Source: Aliitabrizicola sp041905595
Lineage (GTDB): Bacteria; Pseudomonadota; Alphaproteobacteria; Rhodobacterales; Rhodobacteraceae
Assembly: GCA_041905595.1 (NCBI GenBank)
Contig: JAYRKT010000011.1
Span: forward strand, 50,275 to 114,274
Direction: 5' to 3'
DNA length: 64,000 bases
Below the pieces are notes generated by a model. That model was not told where the DNA came from and searched no databases. It saw only the letters and a program-made list of their open reading frames with translations. Below are positions 25,181 through 32,883 of this stretch, piece by piece (positions within the stretch are counted from its first letter, which is position 1; the number at the start of each line of letters is the position of its first letter). Position numbers and translations under genes: made by a program.

Positions 25181-26995
25181 TCAGTCCTGATACCACCAGA
25201 CGTCCGGCTGGAAGCCGATCCAGTCGCCATAGATCGGCAGCCGCGCGGGGTAATGCAACTCCTTGCGATGGGCAATGCGCGAGACGTCGGAATACCAGAA
25301 CGGGATGACATAGCGCCCGCTGGTCAGCACCCGGTCCAGTGCCCGGACCGTCGAGACGAACTCTTCTTCCTGCTGGGCCTCGAGCATCGTCTGGATCAGC
25401 CCGTCCACCGCCGGCGAGTTGATCCCCATCCAGTTGCGCGTGCCGGGTTCGGTCGCGCCCTTCGACCCCCAGTAAAGGACCTGCTCGTTGCCGGGCGAGA
25501 GCGACAGCGAGCGGATATAATGGGTCATGTCGAAGTCGTAGGCGTTGGTGCGCTCCTTGTACTGGGCGCTGTCCACCGTGGTGACGCGGGCCTCGATGCC
25601 CAGCCGCTTCAGCGCCTCGACATAAATGTTGGCGATCGAGAGGATCTCGTCCTCGCCCTGCTGCAACAGGATCTCGAAGGCGAAGGGTTCGCCTGCGGCG
25701 TTCTTCAGCACGCCGTCCGCATCCGTCGCCCAGCCTGCCTCCTCGAGCAGTTTCATCGCGGCCCGGATGTTCTTGCGATTGGCCTCGCCACCCTCGGCCA
25801 CGGGCAGGGCGTAGCCGTCGATGGCACCCGGCAGGAGGCTGTCCTTGTAGGGGGCGAGCAGCTCCAGCTCCGCCCCCTCGGCGGGTTTCCCCGGCGCCAT
25901 GCCGAGGACCGAGTTCGAGAAATAGGACTGGATGCGCGGCTCGATGCCGTTGGTGAGCGTCTGGTTGATGAATTCGAAGTTGAAAGCCAGGATCAGTGCC
26001 TGCCGCACCCGCCAGTCGGCGAAGACCGGCTTGCGGGTGTTGAAGGCGAAGCCGTCGATGCCCGAGGGGCGATGGTGCGGGATCTCGGACAGGACGACAT
26101 CGCCCGCCGTGACCGCCGGGAAATTGAAGTTCTCGGCCCATTTCACCGGGTTTGTCTCACGGTAGCTGGTGATCTCGCCGGCCTTGAAGGCCTCAAAGAC
26201 CACGCCGCCATCGCCGAAATACTCGTAGCGGATCTCGTCCAGGTTGTGCTGGCCGCGGTTGAACGGCAGGTCCTTGCCCCACCAGTCGGGGTTCTTCTTG
26301 TAGGTGATGAAGCGGCCCGGCTCGAACTCGCCCACGACATAGGGCCCCGAGCCGATCGGCGCCTCGAGCGAGGAAGCGGTGAAGTCCTTGCCGTCCCACT
26401 GGGCCTTCTCCAGCACCGGGCGCAGGCCGAGGATCAGGGGCAGTTCACGGTCTTTTGCGTTGAAGGTGAAGCGCACCGAACGCGGGCCGGTCTGCTCGGC
26501 CTTGGCGATCTTTGCCCAGGCCGCTGCATAGCGGGGCGAGCCCTTGGTGCCGAGCGTCTCGAAGGACCAGATCACATCCTCGACCGTCACCGGCTTGCCG
26601 TCCGAGAATCGGGCATTCTCGCGCAGGGTGAACTCTACCCAGGTCCGGTCGGGATCGGTGTCGATCGATTCGGCCAGAAGCCCGTAAAGCGAGAAGGGTT
26701 CGTCATAAGAACGGCCCATAAGTGTCTCGACTGTCAGGGCAGATAGCCCCGCGGGAGGGTTACCCTTGATGATGAAGGGATTGAGCGAATCGAAGCCGCC
26801 CGATTCGCCGAAAACGATGCGTCCGCCCTTGGGTGCTTCGGGGTTCGCATAGGGTAGGGACACAAAATCCGGTGGGAGCGCGGGCGCCCCATACATAGCT
26901 ATGCCGTGGCTTGGTTCTGCTTTCACCGCGGCGGGCATCAATCCGGCTAGACAGGCAACAGCCATCGCGGCGAATGCGAAATTCATCGATCTCAT
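25181..26995 (-). CDS. Periplasmic oligopeptide-binding protein, YejA-like (SBP family 5)
   Basis: 604 residues with a signal peptide of about 26 (MRSMNFAFAAMAVACLAGLMPAAVKA). The mature start HGIAMYGAPALPPDFVSLPYANPEAPKGG is typical of YejA, the binding protein of the YejABEF peptide / microcin C importer. The family 5 motif is IDTDPDRTWVEFTLRENARFSDGKPVTVEDVIWSFE. No permease or ATPase gene follows: the next gene is an entericidin-like one, then a convergent gene. The protein is therefore an orphan here and must share a transporter encoded elsewhere. Confidence 0.9.
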   Translation of the reverse strand: MRSMNFAFAAMAVACLAGLMPAAVKAEPSHGIAMYGAPALPPDFVSLPYANPEAPKGGRIVFGESGGFDSLNPFIIKGNPPAGLSALTVETLMGRSYDEPFSLYGLLAESIDTDPDRTWVEFTLRENARFSDGKPVTVEDVIWSFETLGTKGSPRYAAAWAKIAKAEQTGPRSVRFTFNAKDRELPLILGLRPVLEKAQWDGKDFTASSLEAPIGSGPYVVGEFEPGRFITYKKNPDWWGKDLPFNRGQHNLDEIRYEYFGDGGVVFEAFKAGEITSYRETNPVKWAENFNFPAVTAGDVVLSEIPHHRPSGIDGFAFNTRKPVFADWRVRQALILAFNFEFINQTLTNGIEPRIQSYFSNSVLGMAPGKPAEGAELELLAPYKDSLLPGAIDGYALPVAEGGEANRKNIRAAMKLLEEAGWATDADGVLKNAAGEPFAFEILLQQGEDEILSIANIYVEALKRLGIEARVTTVDSAQYKERTNAYDFDMTHYIRSLSLSPGNEQVLYWGSKGATEPGTRNWMGINSPAVDGLIQTMLEAQQEEEFVSTVRALDRVLTSGRYVIPFWYSDVSRIAHRKELHYPARLPIYGDWIGFQPDVWWYQD

Positions 26996-27074
26996 TCTGG
27001 AAACTCTTCCTGCCTGCCTGTTTTTCTTGGGACCGGACCCTAGCCAAGCCGGAGAGAATATTCAAACTTTTAGC

Positions 27075-27103
27075 TTGGATAGCGTCTTCAGGGGGCGTAT
27101 ATA
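27075..27103 (+). promoter_or_regulatory. Candidate promoter for the intergenic small RNA
   Basis: TTGGAT (27075-27080) and TATATA (27098-27103) are separated by exactly 17 bases, which suits a sigma-70 type promoter. A transcript would begin near 27110. The -35 box matches only three consensus bases, so support comes mainly from the spacing, the AT-rich -10 and the terminator downstream. Confidence 0.45.
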
Positions 27104-27109
27104 GAGGTT

Positions 27110-27183
27110 ACTGCTCGATAGGTTTCTTGCCTGTATGAAACCTGCCTCATGACTTAACGCCGGCCTCGTGCCGGCGTTTTTTT
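27110..27183 (+). ncRNA. Candidate small regulatory RNA, about 74 nt
   Basis: Between two divergently transcribed genes there is a plus-strand intrinsic terminator with no protein gene before it. The inferred transcript holds a first stem-loop, AGGTTTC (27120-27126) with GAAACCT (27137-27143) around a 10-base loop, a single-stranded stretch CTGCCTCATGACTTAA, then the terminator stem and U tail. No ribosome site plus reading frame of note lies inside. A U-tract after a strong stem is the classic Hfq-binding end. I do not recognise it as a named RNA family. Confidence 0.55.
27158..27183 (+). terminator. Rho-independent terminator
   Basis: A perfect 7-bp stem CGCCGGC / GCCGGCG with a CTCGT loop is followed by seven T residues (27177-27183). 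It reads only on the plus strand; the other side has no T run. Because the flanking genes both start here and run away from each other, it must end a transcript that begins inside the intergenic region. Confidence 0.85.
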
Positions 27184-27294
27184 CATTCCGGCTCGCGGAT
27201 TCGTGCCGCGATGTCATGCCGCCGCAACCGGGCGCTGTTCCATTTGCATCCGCAGCATGTAACCTGCAGCCGACGCGAGAATGGAGAGTCTGTC

Positions 27295-28074
27295 ATGAAG
27301 GTGGAACTGGGCGGCAAGACCGCGATCGTTACCGGGTCGAACTCGGGCATCGGGCTAGGCATCGCCGAAGAGCTGGCGAAGTCTGGCGCCGATGTCGTGC
27401 TGAACTCCTTTACCGACCGTGACGAAGACCATGCGCTGGCGGCGAAGCTCGCAGCAGAGCATGGTGTGAAGGTCCGCTACATCGCCGCCGACATGTCGAA
27501 GCCCGAGGAGTGCCGCGCGCTGGTCGAGAAAGCGGGCGCCTGCGACATCCTCGTCAACAACGCCGGCATCCAGTTTGTCTCGCCGATCCCGGATTTCCCG
27601 ACCGACAAATGGAACGCGATCCTCGCGATCAACCTCTCCTCGGCCTTCCACACAACCGCCGTGGCCCTGCCGATGATGCGCAAGGCGGGCTGGGGCCGGG
27701 TGGTCAACATCGCCTCGGCCCATGGCCTGACCGCGTCGCCGTTCAAGTCAGCCTATGTCGCGGCCAAGCACGGGCTGGTCGGGCTGACGAAGGTCACGGC
27801 GCTGGAAACCGCGCAGGAGCCGATCACCTGCAACGCGATCTGTCCCGGCTATGTCCTCACGCCCCTCGTCGAGGCACAGATCCCCGCGACCATGAAGGAA
27901 TACAACATGGACCGCGAGACGGTGATCAAGAAGGTCATGCTCGAACGGCAGCCGTCCAAGGAATTTGCGACCGTCGAGCAGCTGGGCGGCACGGTCGTCT
28001 GGCTTTGCTCGAAATATGCCGAGCAGGTGACCGGCACCACGATCAGCGTCGATGGTGGCTGGACCGCCCTCTGA
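27295..28074 (+). CDS. bdhA: 3-hydroxybutyrate dehydrogenase
   Basis: 259 residues from ATG 27295 with GGAG upstream; an earlier in-frame ATG at 27211 adds 28 unlike residues. It is a short-chain dehydrogenase: NAD motif VTGSNSGIGLGIAE, NNAGIQFVSPI, and catalytic Ser and YVAAK. HGLTASPFKSAYVAAKHGLVGLTK and QEPITCNAICPGYVLTPLVEAQIP are hallmarks of D-3-hydroxybutyrate dehydrogenase. It interconverts 3-hydroxybutyrate and acetoacetate in polyhydroxybutyrate turnover. Its stop overlaps the start of the patatin-like gene (TGATG). Confidence 0.93.
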   Translation: MKVELGGKTAIVTGSNSGIGLGIAEELAKSGADVVLNSFTDRDEDHALAAKLAAEHGVKVRYIAADMSKPEECRALVEKAGACDILVNNAGIQFVSPIPDFPTDKWNAILAINLSSAFHTTAVALPMMRKAGWGRVVNIASAHGLTASPFKSAYVAAKHGLVGLTKVTALETAQEPITCNAICPGYVLTPLVEAQIPATMKEYNMDRETVIKKVMLERQPSKEFATVEQLGGTVVWLCSKYAEQVTGTTISVDGGWTAL

Positions 28075-29108
28075 TGGTGCTGAAGATCAACCTTGCGCTG
28101 CAAGGGGGCGGGGCGCATGGCGCCTTCACCTGGGGCGTGCTCGACAGGCTGCTGGAAGATCCGGAGATCGAGTTCGCAGGCATTTCCGGCTGCTCGGCCG
28201 GGGCGTTGAATGCCGCGGCGCTGAAGGCCGGGTTGCTGGCGGGCGGGCGCGAGGCGGCCAAGGCCAATCTCGACTGGCTCTGGGCGCAGGTCGGCGCTGT
28301 CCATGACTTTCGCCTGAACGGCTGGATCGCGCCTTTCGTGCCCTTCGCCGCCGCGGTCGGCGATGCGCTGGATGCCGTCGTGCCGTTCTCGCCGCAAGGG
28401 GTCGCCGCGCAGGTGGTGTCGCCCTACAGCTATGGCCCGTTCTGGGCCAACCCGCTGGAGCGGGTCGTACGCCGGCTCCATTACGACCGGGTCTGCGCCA
28501 GCGAGGGACCGGAGCTCTTCATCTCGGCCACGAATGTCCGCTCGGGCAAGGTCAAGGTCTTCGAAGGCGAGGAGATTACCACCGACGCCATCCTCGCCTC
28601 GGCCTGCCTGCCGACAGTCTTCCGCGCGGTGGAGATCGAGGACAAAACGACGGGGCGGGTCGAGGCCTATTGGGATGGCGGCTTCAGCGGCAATCCGGCG
28701 CTCTTCCCGCTTTACAAGCCCAGCCTGCCCGACGACATCGTCATCGTCTCGATCAACCCGCTCTGGCGGGAAGAGCTGCCGACGACCGCACTCGACATCC
28801 AGAACCGTATCAACGAGGTCAGCTTCAATGCCTCGCTGCTGGCGCAGCTCAGGGCCGTGCGTTTCGTGGTCGAGTTGATTGATCAGGGCAAGGTGCCACG
28901 GGGCGCGATGAAGGATGTGAAGGTGCATCTGATCTCGGACGACGCGATCATGAACGACCTGTCGCCGGCGACCAAGCTTACGCCAACGCCCTACTTGCTG
29001 TTCAGGCTCAAGGAGGCGGGCCGGGCCGCGGCCTCGAAGTTCCTGCGCGAGCACAAGGCCAAGATCGGCCGCGAAAGCAGCGTCAACCTGCGCGAGCTGA
29101 TCAGTTGA
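28074..29108 (+). CDS. Patatin-like phospholipase family protein
   Basis: 344 residues. The oxyanion motif is LALQGGGAHGAFTWG (about 6-20), the nucleophile elbow is GCSAG (about 40), and the catalytic Asp is in the DGG of YWDGGFSGNP. The Ser-Asp dyad is therefore complete and the protein should be an active lipid acyl hydrolase. No signal peptide is seen. It begins on the last base of the bdhA stop codon (TGATG), so its translation is coupled to a polyhydroxybutyrate-cycle gene. A role in granule or oligomer hydrolysis is my inference only. Its end overlaps the convergent DUF502 gene by 8 bases. Confidence 0.9.
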   Translation: MVLKINLALQGGGAHGAFTWGVLDRLLEDPEIEFAGISGCSAGALNAAALKAGLLAGGREAAKANLDWLWAQVGAVHDFRLNGWIAPFVPFAAAVGDALDAVVPFSPQGVAAQVVSPYSYGPFWANPLERVVRRLHYDRVCASEGPELFISATNVRSGKVKVFEGEEITTDAILASACLPTVFRAVEIEDKTTGRVEAYWDGGFSGNPALFPLYKPSLPDDIVIVSINPLWREELPTTALDIQNRINEVSFNASLLAQLRAVRFVVELIDQGKVPRGAMKDVKVHLISDDAIMNDLSPATKLTPTPYLLFRLKEAGRAAASKFLREHKAKIGRESSVNLRELIS

Positions 29109-29823
29109 TGTCGGGCGGCGGCAGCCGGTCGGGCGCGCCGTCCTTCTGCGGATAGACCAGCCCGACCGAGATCACCAGTTTCGCCGCATCCTCGGTGGTC
29201 ATGTCGAGCATCACCACATCGCGGGCCGGCACATAGATCAGGAAGCCGGTCGGCGGCACGAAACCTGTGGCGATGAAGACGCTCAGGATCTGGTCGTCCG
29301 GCGCCCCGTCGCCGCCCGGCAACTTGGCCGCGATCTCGCCCTTGGCCGGGGTGGAAATGAAGCCGATGGCCCAGCTTCCCGCCTGCGGGAAGGGCACGAG
29401 GCAGGCGCGCTCGAAACTGGTGCCGGATTGCGAGAACACCGTCTCGCTGAACTGTTTCAGCCCGCCATAGATCGAGCGGATGATCGGCATCCGCCCGACC
29501 AGACGCTCGGCCGGCTGGATCACCGACCGGCCGATCACGCCCTTGGCGATCCAGCCGACCAGAACGGTGAAGATCAGGAAGCCGATCACGCCGACCCCGC
29601 GGATCGGCACGAAGGTGTCGGGGCCGAAATAGTCCTTTACCAGCGTTTCGGGCTGATAGCTGTAGGGGATGACCGGCAGCACCCAGCTGTCGATCCAGCC
29701 GACTGCTGTCCAGGTCAGCCAGAGCGTCAGCACGATCGGAATGACGACCGCCAAACCGGTCAGGAAGGTGGATCGCAGGCTGGCCATGAGGCCCTTCTTG
29801 CGATGCGTGTGGTCTTCGCTCAC
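29101..29823 (-). CDS. DUF502 family membrane protein
   Basis: 240 residues. Two hydrophobic helices lie near residues 17-45 (STFLTGLAVVIPIVLTLWLTWTAVGWI) and 75-97, with the family motifs RMPIIRSIYGGLKQFSETVF and LVPFPQAGSWAIGFIS after them. DUF502 proteins are widespread envelope proteins without a settled function. The stop overlaps the end of the patatin gene. It is transcribed away from the psuK-psuG side but in the same direction. Confidence 0.9.
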   Translation of the reverse strand: MSEDHTHRKKGLMASLRSTFLTGLAVVIPIVLTLWLTWTAVGWIDSWVLPVIPYSYQPETLVKDYFGPDTFVPIRGVGVIGFLIFTVLVGWIAKGVIGRSVIQPAERLVGRMPIIRSIYGGLKQFSETVFSQSGTSFERACLVPFPQAGSWAIGFISTPAKGEIAAKLPGGDGAPDDQILSVFIATGFVPPTGFLIYVPARDVVMLDMTTEDAAKLVISVGLVYPQKDGAPDRLPPPDIN

Positions 29824-29899
29824 CGGTCTGCTCTCCGCCTCGGTCCGCCGGTCATGCTAGCAGCCCGGCGGTGCAGGGCAACGGATTTGCTGCGCCGCG

Positions 29900-30829
29900 T
29901 CAATGACTTTCCTGCGCGCGGCTTTCAGCGATCGCTGCGGCGATCCGGGCCGAAAGCCGCGCGTTGTTCAGCACCAGCGCGATGTTGGCCGTCAAGGACT
30001 GTCCGCTGGTCAGCGTGAACAGCCGGTCGAGCAGGAAGGGGGTCACCGCCTTGGCCGAGATCCCGCCGCTTGCGGCCTCGGCCAGCGCCTGCTCGACGAC
30101 CGGCATGATGATCTCGCGGGGGATTTCGTCGGCGGCCGGAATCGGGTTGGCGACCAGCTGACCGCCCGGCAGGCCAAGCCGGCTGCGCATGATGTGCGCC
30201 GCCGCGATCTCGGCCGCCGTATCCATCCGCAGCGGCGCCTTCAGGCCCGAGGCGCGCGACCAGAAAGCGGGAAGCTCGTCCTGACCGACAGCGATCACGG
30301 GAACGCCAAGCGTTTCCAGCACCTCCAGCGTCTTCGGCAGGTCGAGGATCGCTTTCGCCCCCGCCGCGACCACCGTGACCGGCGTCGCCGCCAACTCGTG
30401 CAGGTCGGCGGAGATGTCAAAGCTCGTCTCGGCCCCGCGATGGACGCCGCCGATGCCGCCGGTGGCGAAGACCTCGATCCCGGCCAGATGCGCCGCGATC
30501 ATCGTCGCCGCGACCGTGGTTGCGCCGGTGCGGCCCGAGACGAGGCAGGCGGCCATGTCGGCGCGGCTGAGCTTCATCGCGTCCTTCGTCTGGCCCAGCT
30601 GGTCGAGTTCCCCGGCCGACAGACCGACATGAATGCGCCCGCCCATCACCGCGATGGTCGCGGGGACCGCCCCGGCTTCGCGCACCGCCGCCTCGACCTT
30701 GATCGCGGTTTCGACGTTCTGCGGGAAAGGCATCCCGTGGGTGATGATGGTGGATTCGAGCGCCACGATGGGCGCGCGGCTGGCGCGGGCCTCGGCCACG
30801 TCCGGTGAAAAGGTCAGGGGGGCGGTCAT
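29900..30829 (-). CDS. psuG: Pseudouridine-5'-phosphate glycosidase
   Basis: 309 residues. It splits pseudouridine 5'-phosphate into uracil and ribose 5-phosphate. Conserved stretches are VALESTIITHGMPFPQNVETA, GLSAGELDQL, KLSRADMAACLVSGRTGATTVAATMIAAHLAGIEVFATGGIGGVHRGAE (the active-site Lys is in the KLSRAD region) and NNARLSARIAAA at the end. ATG 30829 overlaps the kinase stop as ATGA, so the two are coupled. The kinase supplies its substrate. Confidence 0.95.
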   Translation of the reverse strand: MTAPLTFSPDVAEARASRAPIVALESTIITHGMPFPQNVETAIKVEAAVREAGAVPATIAVMGGRIHVGLSAGELDQLGQTKDAMKLSRADMAACLVSGRTGATTVAATMIAAHLAGIEVFATGGIGGVHRGAETSFDISADLHELAATPVTVVAAGAKAILDLPKTLEVLETLGVPVIAVGQDELPAFWSRASGLKAPLRMDTAAEIAAAHIMRSRLGLPGGQLVANPIPAADEIPREIIMPVVEQALAEAASGGISAKAVTPFLLDRLFTLTSGQSLTANIALVLNNARLSARIAAAIAESRAQESH

Positions 30830-31722
30830 GATCCGATATCTCCCGATACATAGTCGGCTGCGGCGCGCAGCGCGGCGCCAAGGGCTGCGGCACGGTCGGC
30901 GCCGCGGCGTTCGGCCACCAGATGCGCGGCCATGAAAGTGTCGCCCGCGCCGGTCACGCGGGCGACAAGGACGCTTGGCGGACAGTCGGCCAGCACAGGC
31001 TCTCCCGCCTTGCCATCGGCACAGGCGCGCCCGCCGTCTGTCACCAGCACGCGGCTCGCGCCCCGGTCCAAAAGGCCCCCTGCCGCTTCCTCCGCGCTGG
31101 AGAACCGGGTCTGGCACAGGACGCCCGCCTCTTCGAGGTTGACGTAAAGCGTCGCGCGCGGGTGGCAGAGCAGCGGAAGCAGGCGCTCGGCCTTGCCCGG
31201 GCTCGCCGGCGCCACGCGCAGGTCAGCGGCCGCGAACAGGGGAGAGGCGGCGATCTCGGCCAGCAGGCTTGCGGTCAGGTTCCCGTCCAGCGCGATGGGG
31301 CCGGACCACGGGGATTGCGGATCACCGAGCCGCCCGTCCCGTAACGGCGACAGGATGCGCTCGCCCGCTGCCTCCAGCGAATGGGCGTCTGCGATCGCGG
31401 CCACCAGACCGTTGGCACCCTCGACCGCCATGTAGCGGTCCGTCGGCAGGTCGACAGAGCGATAGAGATGCTGCGTGACAAGCCCCATCAGGTCGAGGCT
31501 CGCCACAAGTTCCTCGCCCTCGGCATCCTGCCCGACCACCGACAACAGCGCCGGGCGCAGGCCAAAGCGGCGCAGAGTCATTGCGATGTTCAGGGCAACG
31601 CCGCCGGGCAGGCGCGTAATGCGCCCCGGCACGTCCGAGCCGAGCCGCATCGAGGTCGGCGACCGGCCGATGATGTCCCAAAGGACGGAACCGATGCAGA
31701 GGATGTCGGGCGCATGTGTCAT
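30826..31722 (-). CDS. psuK: PfkB-family kinase, probable pseudouridine kinase
   Basis: 298 residues from ATG 31722, which follows GGGGG; an in-frame ATG at 31734 would add four residues. It is a ribokinase-fold protein: CIGSVLWDIIGR, PGGVALNIAMTLRRFG, and the C-terminal anion-hole and catalytic motif VARVTGAGDTFMAAHL with the Asp base. Coupling to psuG by ATGA overlap makes pseudouridine the likely substrate. The pair salvages pseudouridine from RNA turnover. Confidence 0.88.
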   Translation of the reverse strand: MTHAPDILCIGSVLWDIIGRSPTSMRLGSDVPGRITRLPGGVALNIAMTLRRFGLRPALLSVVGQDAEGEELVASLDLMGLVTQHLYRSVDLPTDRYMAVEGANGLVAAIADAHSLEAAGERILSPLRDGRLGDPQSPWSGPIALDGNLTASLLAEIAASPLFAAADLRVAPASPGKAERLLPLLCHPRATLYVNLEEAGVLCQTRFSSAEEAAGGLLDRGASRVLVTDGGRACADGKAGEPVLADCPPSVLVARVTGAGDTFMAAHLVAERRGADRAAALGAALRAAADYVSGDIGS

Positions 31723-31770
31723 GCCCCCGTTCATATCGGAGCGGTCACCTTCCGCAAGCGGGAAGGCGGA

Positions 31771-32238
31771 TCAGCTGCGCAGACCGGTCTCTTCCAGAAG
31801 GCCCTTGCGCTTGGCTTCGTAGTAGTAGCCGCGTGCGTACCAGCTGACCGCCTCGTCCTGATCGCCATCGGACACGAGCCAGGCCCCCCGCAGATACTTG
31901 ACCCCGTATTTCAGGTTGGTCTCGGCATCGAGCAGGCCCTGGGCGCTGCCCTCATACCCCATCGTGCGCGCGGTGCGCGGGTCGATCTGCATCAGGCCCA
32001 TATAGGTGCCGTTGCGGGCTGCCGGGTTGTACTTGCTTTCGCGGATCACGATCCGATGGACCAGCGAAACCGGCACATCGTATTCGTCGGCATATCGCTG
32101 GATCTGCCGTGAAAGCTCCGGCGTGAGGGCCGGATACTGCGGATTGCGGCTGACCTGGGCGGTTTCCTTCGTGGCGCAGGCGGCAAGCGGCAGGGCCAAA
32201 AGCGCCATCAGGGCGCCGCGGCGAAAGAGGTTGGTCAC
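31771..32238 (-). CDS. Small lytic transglycosylase lipoprotein (SLT domain)
   Basis: 155 residues from GTG 32238, preceded by GGGAG; the frame is open further upstream but then loses the signal peptide position. The lipobox is ALPLAAC (about residue 20). The SLT domain has the catalytic Glu in VIRESKYNPAARN, then TYMGLMQIDPRTARTMGY and NLKYGVKYLRGAWLVSDGDQDEAVSWYARGY. It would cut peptidoglycan glycan strands to 1,6-anhydro ends from a membrane anchor. It is short for the family but keeps the core. The gene stands alone, 49 bases from psuK. Confidence 0.88.
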   Translation of the reverse strand: MTNLFRRGALMALLALPLAACATKETAQVSRNPQYPALTPELSRQIQRYADEYDVPVSLVHRIVIRESKYNPAARNGTYMGLMQIDPRTARTMGYEGSAQGLLDAETNLKYGVKYLRGAWLVSDGDQDEAVSWYARGYYYEAKRKGLLEETGLRS

Positions 32239-32376
32239 GGGCTGCTCCCTCGTTCTCACTCTTTCGTCATAGCCAAGCGGGCCGTTGCGCGAAAGCATCA
32301 CGTTCAGGGGCATCGCGGCCTTGCGCGGATCTTTGCCAAGTGCCTAGTCTGGAACGGGATCCTCCGAGGGCCGGAC

Positions 32377-32877
32377 ATGCAGGTCACCTATGAACGCGAC
32401 ATCGCCGCCCCTCCGGACGTCCTGTGGAGCGCGCTGCTGACACCCGCCGTCCTGCAAGCCTGTGTGCCGGGCTGCGAAAGCGTGACCGGGTCGCCCGACG
32501 AGGGCTATGACGCGGTGGTCGGCTTCAAGCTTGCCGGAATACGGGTGCATCTGTCCGGCCGGATCCTGGTGACCGAGATGGACCCGCCGCATTCGCTGCA
32601 CATCACCGGCGAGGGCAAGGGCGGCGCCGCCGGACTGGTGCGGGGCGGGGCGCGGGTGACGTTGACGCCCATCCCCGGCGGCACGCGGCTCGGTTACGAG
32701 ATCGACGGCGCAGTCGAGGGGCGGCTGTCGCAGATCAGCGGTCGGATCGTTGCGGGGGTGGCGCACCGGCTGGCGGACGAGTTCTTTGCGCGCCTCGGCC
32801 GCGCTGTCGGGGCGCCGCCGCCCGACGCCCCCGAACCATCGGGCAGCAAGAGCTGGTTCCGCCGTCTGGCCGGCTGA
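32377..32877 (+). CDS. CoxG-like SRPBCC protein
   Basis: 166 residues. The START/SRPBCC fold begins MQVTYERDIAAPPDVLWSALLTPAVLQACVPGCESVTG and continues with GFKLAGIRVHLSGRI, GEGKGGAAGLVRGGARVTLTP and GRLSQISGRIVAGVAHRLADEFFARL, the pattern of carbon monoxide dehydrogenase subunit G. In CO oxidisers CoxG anchors CO dehydrogenase to the membrane, but no coxMSL genes are present and many CoxG-like proteins occur apart from them. A generic ligand-binding or membrane-tethering role is as likely. Confidence 0.85.
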   Translation: MQVTYERDIAAPPDVLWSALLTPAVLQACVPGCESVTGSPDEGYDAVVGFKLAGIRVHLSGRILVTEMDPPHSLHITGEGKGGAAGLVRGGARVTLTPIPGGTRLGYEIDGAVEGRLSQISGRIVAGVAHRLADEFFARLGRAVGAPPPDAPEPSGSKSWFRRLAG

Positions 32878-32883
32878 GCCGCC

